Translations under genes and position numbers: made by a program
The notes under the pieces: generated by a model
Databases searched by the model: none
Told to the model about the DNA's origin: nothing
What the model saw: the letters and a program-made list of their open reading frames with translations, nothing else
Source: a virus
Length of the DNA stretch: 24,315 nucleotides
Direction: 5' to 3' (one strand)
Virus record (IMG/VR): IMGVR_UViG_3300027734_004437
Span: 1 to 24,315 of that record
Shown here: one piece after another, positions 22,236-24,315 of the stretch
Numbering within the stretch: the first letter of the stretch is position 1
Layout of the letters: each line of letters opens with the position of its first letter

Positions 22236-22523
22236 TCAAGGTTCAGGGTAGAACTCATAGTCTTCTTCACTGAAAGGGCTTCCGTATACACGGCCACTTT
22301 CTATGTCAAAGTAGCTTTCATCAATTTCGAAGAAATTAAGAATTTCCTCAGAAAAATCTTCTTTAGCTAGTTCGTCCTTGTCAACTTCCACAACTGTCCA
22401 AAGGTGACATATGGATGAGTTGGATTCAAGGTTGTCCAAGTCAACCACTAGCTCAGTAACGTCCTTATCGGACCAGTCTTTATCAGAATAAATAACTATT
22501 GTAGATTTATAGAGGTGACCCAT
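22236..22523 (-). CDS. Acidic hypothetical protein
   Basis: This is a 95-residue protein from the ATG at 22523, which follows GGAG with 5-base spacing. The open frame extends to a TTG at 22589, but that codon lies inside the -35 box of a good promoter, so the shorter form is preferred. It is strongly acidic, especially the C-terminal third (D-E-S-Y-F-D-I-E-S-G-R-V-Y and E-E-D-Y-E-F-Y). No motif is recognised. Very acidic small phage proteins can act as DNA mimics or host-protein inhibitors; that is only a possibility here. Confidence 0.65.
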   Translation of the reverse strand: MGHLYKSTIVIYSDKDWSDKDVTELVVDLDNLESNSSICHLWTVVEVDKDELAKEDFSEEILNFFEIDESYFDIESGRVYGSPFSEEDYEFYPEP

Positions 22524-22560
22524 GATAGCTCCATTTACTTCAACGTTTGTTTTATCAAAT

Positions 22561-22589
22561 ATAATATCACAAGTTATAAAAATATTCAA
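22561..22589 (-). promoter_or_regulatory. Sigma-70-type promoter for the acidic protein gene
   Basis: On the minus strand TTGAAT (22589-22584), exactly 17 bases, then TATTAT (22566-22561), which is preceded by TGA as an extended -10. The expected start near 22554 leaves a leader of about 30 bases containing GGAG before the ATG at 22523. It lies in the 114-base space between two minus-strand genes. Confidence 0.6.
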
Positions 22590-22637
22590 CTATAAGATTA
22601 GCATACTGCGGCAAGGCAAAGCTAATGGTGGATTGAA

Positions 22638-23447
22638 CTACGTCCAGATAGTCTTATAAATGCCCGGATTATCTGCTACTACTTTGTTTTCGGCCACGAC
22701 TTCCATATCTCTGATTGTGTCACGTAGTTCTGCGTTAGCATTTTGGATTTTCGTCAATGCTGTACTGGTGATTAGCGAATGTTCTCTATATTTTTCTGTT
22801 TCACGCTTAGCGTTTTTTAGTTCTGCCCTTAGCCTAGCTACTTCTTCTAGAATGGCGTTTGGGGTCCCGTTTTCCAATTCCTTGAGAAGGTGGTCTATTT
22901 CTATATCTTTATCATAGACTTTTTTGCGTAACTTAGCATTTTCCTTGAGCACATCTACCCCCCTAGGGGCGCCTTGCTTCGTTACGCCTATGGGCCTTAC
23001 TGCCGTAAAACCTCTCTCCATAGAAGCCTCTAAGTAGCCTTCCTCAACGATACCGGCTGAAGCTAGGGCCTTAAGGATCCTAGTATACTGGGCCCAGGTG
23101 ATCTCTTTGTCTATATAGAGATGACCATGTCCAAGCTTTGAGGAAGGCACTACATACATGGGGACGTCTATGTCTATAACTGGGGCATGTTTGCCGCTAG
23201 TGCAGCGAGAAGAAATTAAGTTAGCTCCATGACTATTCTCAGGGCTGATAACCTTATAGTCATAAAGCTTTTCCCCATTTTCTAAGGTTATATTAATATC
23301 ATACTCGTTGCTATTGCTTTGGCTCGCAACGTATTCTTTTAGTGCGTTAAGCCCTTCTTCGGTCATATCTACTTTGGAGGAGTAGAGATAGATTCTTTGA
23401 GGTGGAATCTTATGTTTTACTGGCTTTGGTAACTTTAGCCTTGCCAT
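22638..23447 (-). CDS. Conserved phage-type protein with D-x-D and G-H-x-H motifs, coiled-coil tail
   Basis: In this 269-residue protein residues 87-160 form a conserved-looking core: I-D92-I-D94-V-P-M, then V-P-S-S-K-L-G-H107-G-H109-L-Y-I-D, then W-A-Q-Y-T-R-I-L-K-A-L and R-G-F-T-A-V-R-P. A D-x-D followed by S-S-x-x-G-H-x-H and a late Arg-Gly recalls primase-polymerase active-site layout, but the resemblance is partial. Residues 165-255 are charged and heptad-like, a probable coiled coil. The N-terminal 85 residues are not recognised. AGGT lies before the ATG at 23447. Function is unknown; DNA or nucleotide binding is inferred from motifs only. Confidence 0.65.
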   Translation of the reverse strand: MARLKLPKPVKHKIPPQRIYLYSSKVDMTEEGLNALKEYVASQSNSNEYDINITLENGEKLYDYKVISPENSHGANLISSRCTSGKHAPVIDIDVPMYVVPSSKLGHGHLYIDKEITWAQYTRILKALASAGIVEEGYLEASMERGFTAVRPIGVTKQGAPRGVDVLKENAKLRKKVYDKDIEIDHLLKELENGTPNAILEEVARLRAELKNAKRETEKYREHSLITSTALTKIQNANAELRDTIRDMEVVAENKVVADNPGIYKTIWT

Positions 23448-23458
23448 TTTTTACCTAT

Positions 23459-23803
23459 TCATTTGCTAGTAGTTTTGCAGGCATACGTTTCTTCTAGGTA
23501 TAAGCGTAAATCATCTTCAAAATCTGGGTTTACAGTATATAATTCATCTGTTTCCCAGGCAAAGGCATGAAAAATATCTCCTAGAAAATCAACTGCTTCC
23601 AATTGGTATCCGACCTTATTGCCGGGAACCACAACTTTACTTGTTATTTTCAAAAAGTATATATCAAAAACAATATCATCAATAGCTATTTCCCCTACCC
23701 TACAAGGGTAGAGGTTGCCATCTTGCTTTAAGCTATTGACGTAAGCATACTTGGGGATACATTCTGAGCTATCTTTTTTTGGGTCATTTCTAAAAAATAA
23801 CAT
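23459..23803 (-). CDS. Hypothetical protein
   Basis: This is a 114-residue protein from the ATG at 23803 (MLFFRNDPKKDSSE), preceded by AAGGA 9 bases upstream. The frame stays open to 23887, but the added part runs through two strong RNA hairpins and has no ribosome site, so the shorter form is chosen. The protein is mixed alpha/beta, with C-R-V-G-E-I-A-I-D-D-I-V-F-D in the middle and an acidic end. No family is recognised. It lies 11 bases upstream of the coiled-coil gene and directly downstream of a terminator-like hairpin, so its expression may depend on read-through. Confidence 0.62.
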   Translation of the reverse strand: MLFFRNDPKKDSSECIPKYAYVNSLKQDGNLYPCRVGEIAIDDIVFDIYFLKITSKVVVPGNKVGYQLEAVDFLGDIFHAFAWETDELYTVNPDFEDDLRLYLEETYACKTTSK

Positions 23804-23818
23804 AATATAATTTTCCTT

Positions 23819-23859
23819 AATAAGAAAGAGGCTGGCACCCCCAACACTAGGTGCCAGCC
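23819..23859 (-). terminator. GC-rich terminator or attenuator hairpin
   Basis: GGCTGGCACC (23830-23839) and GGTGCCAGCC (23850-23859) pair perfectly over 10 bases around a 10-base loop. On the minus strand the stem is followed by TCTTTCTTATT, a T-rich though broken tract. The ATG of the next gene is only 26 bases beyond, with no room for a full promoter, so this may be an attenuator rather than a simple gene end. Confidence 0.6.
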
Positions 23860-23861
23860 AA

Positions 23862-23891
23862 GCCACTTGCGTTACCACTAAACGCAATGGC
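23862..23891 (-). other. RNA hairpin II of the structured leader
   Basis: On the minus strand GCCATTGCGTT pairs with AACGCAAGTGGC: 11 base pairs with one bulged G, and a 7-base loop TAGTGGT. The loop side (TTTAGTGGTAA) also looks like a tRNA D-loop. It lies 2 bases from the terminator-like hairpin and a few bases from the T-arm element, so the three stems are stacked almost without spacer. Confidence 0.5.
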
Positions 23892-23895
23892 TAAG

Positions 23896-23938
23896 AGGCC
23901 TTCCGGGAATCGAACCCGGAAGTAATCCAATAGGCCTA
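23896..23938 (-). other. tRNA-like T-arm element
   Basis: On the minus strand CTTCCGGG and CCCGGAAG (23922-23900) form a perfect 8-base stem around TTCGATT, an exact tRNA T-loop. The flanks can also act as an acceptor stem: AGGCCT 11 bases upstream of the T-stem can pair with AGGCCT directly after it. No D-arm or anticodon arm fits between them, so this is not a complete tRNA. A 12-base palindrome, AATAGGCCTATT (23929-23940), covers the stop of the gene before it. It could be part of a structured RNA, a tRNA remnant, or a tRNA-derived attachment site. Confidence 0.55.
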
Positions 23939-24148
23939 TTTATAATCCATGACTGGTATAATTTTTTCTACTTTATTCCAAAGGTTTTTGCTAAGAATGT
24001 ATCTCTCATCGTTATGGGGAACTGGCGTGTCCGCCTCACATGCATGACGCATACCGTGAAAGAACTCGACAACCGCAGCATTAAGGTAGCATGCTTCCAT
24101 ATAGTTCAGATTAAGAGTGTATTCTTGCTCACCCTCGAATTGCTCCAT
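23936..24148 (-). CDS. Small hypothetical protein
   Basis: This 70-residue protein has E-Y-T-L-N-L-N-Y-M-E-A-C-Y-L-N-A-A-V-V-E-F-F-H near its start, probably a strand then a helix, and no recognised motif. The ATG at 24148 shares one base with the stop of the preceding minus-strand gene (TGATG), so the two are translationally coupled. The stop lies within a 12-base palindrome at the edge of the structured RNA region. Confidence 0.65.
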   Translation of the reverse strand: MEQFEGEQEYTLNLNYMEACYLNAAVVEFFHGMRHACEADTPVPHNDERYILSKNLWNKVEKIIPVMDYK

Positions 24149-24303
24149 CAGTCTTCTTCGTCCTCTGCTGGTGGGTTCATTTTGTAGTCATAGTCTAGAG
24201 CTGCAGTTTTATTGAGGAACATCATATCTTTATATTGCCACGCAAAGCCCCTCTTAGGGAGGAGTCGATGGGTTTGGGTGCAATACATGGGTTCGTCACT
24301 CAT
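24148..24303 (-). CDS. Small hypothetical protein
   Basis: This is a 51-residue protein from an ATG at 24303 (MSDEPMYCTQTHRLLPKRGF) to a TGA that overlaps the next ATG. The C-terminal end is acidic (PPAEDEED); the middle has L-P-K-R-G-F-A-W-Q-Y and two nearby Met codons. The gene may start further upstream than the window shows, since only 12 bases precede this ATG and no ribosome site is visible. Function is unknown; the overlap with the 70-residue gene supports it as real. Confidence 0.55.
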   Translation of the reverse strand: MSDEPMYCTQTHRLLPKRGFAWQYKDMMFLNKTAALDYDYKMNPPAEDEED

Positions 24304-24315
24304 ATTTAGAATCTG

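Noticed and set aside
22524-22589. 22-residue N-terminal extension (TTG start) of the acidic protein
   Set aside because: The TTG is inside the -35 box of a near-consensus promoter, and GGAG is correctly placed for the ATG at 22523.
23820-23860. T-box riboswitch: GGCTGGCACC resembles the conserved T-box antiterminator core
   Set aside because: The match stops after ACC (TAG instead of GCG), the leader is too short for a specifier stem I, and the downstream gene is not an amino-acid or tRNA gene.
23804-23887. 28-residue N-terminal extension of the 23459-23803 gene
   Set aside because: The extension runs through two stable hairpins, starts at TTG without a ribosome site, and a well-placed AAGGA precedes the ATG at 23803.
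23880-24020. A complete tRNA gene on the minus strand
   Set aside because: The T-arm is convincing, but no anticodon arm or D-arm fits 5' of it; only 11 bases separate the possible acceptor strand from the T-stem, and further upstream is coding sequence.

Overview
The window looks like part of a large tailed bacteriophage genome (or a viral contig from a metagenome). It carries a phage-type DNA replication set, a divergent sigma factor, a tail-collar fibre, an endolysin with peptidoglycan-binding repeats, a holin-like protein and many tiny overlapping genes. The host is probably Gram-positive and most likely actinobacterial. Three things point that way: the amidase-plus-peptidoglycan-binding endolysin, the one-membrane-span coiled-coil holin-like protein, and two promoters whose -10 box lies 6-7 bases before the ATG, the layout of leaderless actinobacterial transcripts. 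The sequence is A+T-leaning, with frequent AGG/AGA, ATA and CTA codons. The host assignment is inference; no taxonomic search was run.

Bases 1-4956 (+ strand) hold the end of one probable glycosyltransferase, six further GT-A-type glycosyltransferases and one PglD/NeuD-like left-handed beta-helix acyltransferase. They overlap by 1-8 bases like one translationally coupled operon. Bases 4993-15676 (+) form the replication and nucleic-acid module: a Vsr/DUF559-like nuclease, a DnaB-type helicase, a RecB/Cas4-like protein that has lost its catalytic residues, an HD-domain protein, small zinc ribbons, an archaeo-eukaryotic-type primase, a full-length DnaE-type DNA polymerase III alpha subunit, a small HExxH protein and an intact RecB/Cas4-like nuclease with four cysteines. 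Several genes of 46-60 residues lie between or across the ends of these genes.

Bases 15673-17885 hold a small minus-strand gene and a back-to-back promoter pair whose -35 boxes share a palindrome. The plus-strand promoter drives a Myb/zinc/PD-(D/E)XK nuclease and a phage sigma factor, followed by a small Cys/His protein. Bases 17899-20609 (+) are the host-contact and lysis genes (fibre, endolysin, holin-like protein), with a clear intrinsic terminator after the endolysin. These genes have a different codon style.

From 20606 to the end everything is on the minus strand: a dNMP kinase, a small membrane protein and several unknown proteins. The control DNA here is rich: three 25-27-base iterons, an inverted repeat, a near-consensus promoter, and a roughly 120-base run of three strong hairpins. 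The first of these is a tRNA-like T-arm and the last a terminator/attenuator. The iterons and the structured leader are the least explained parts of the window and the best candidates for new biology.
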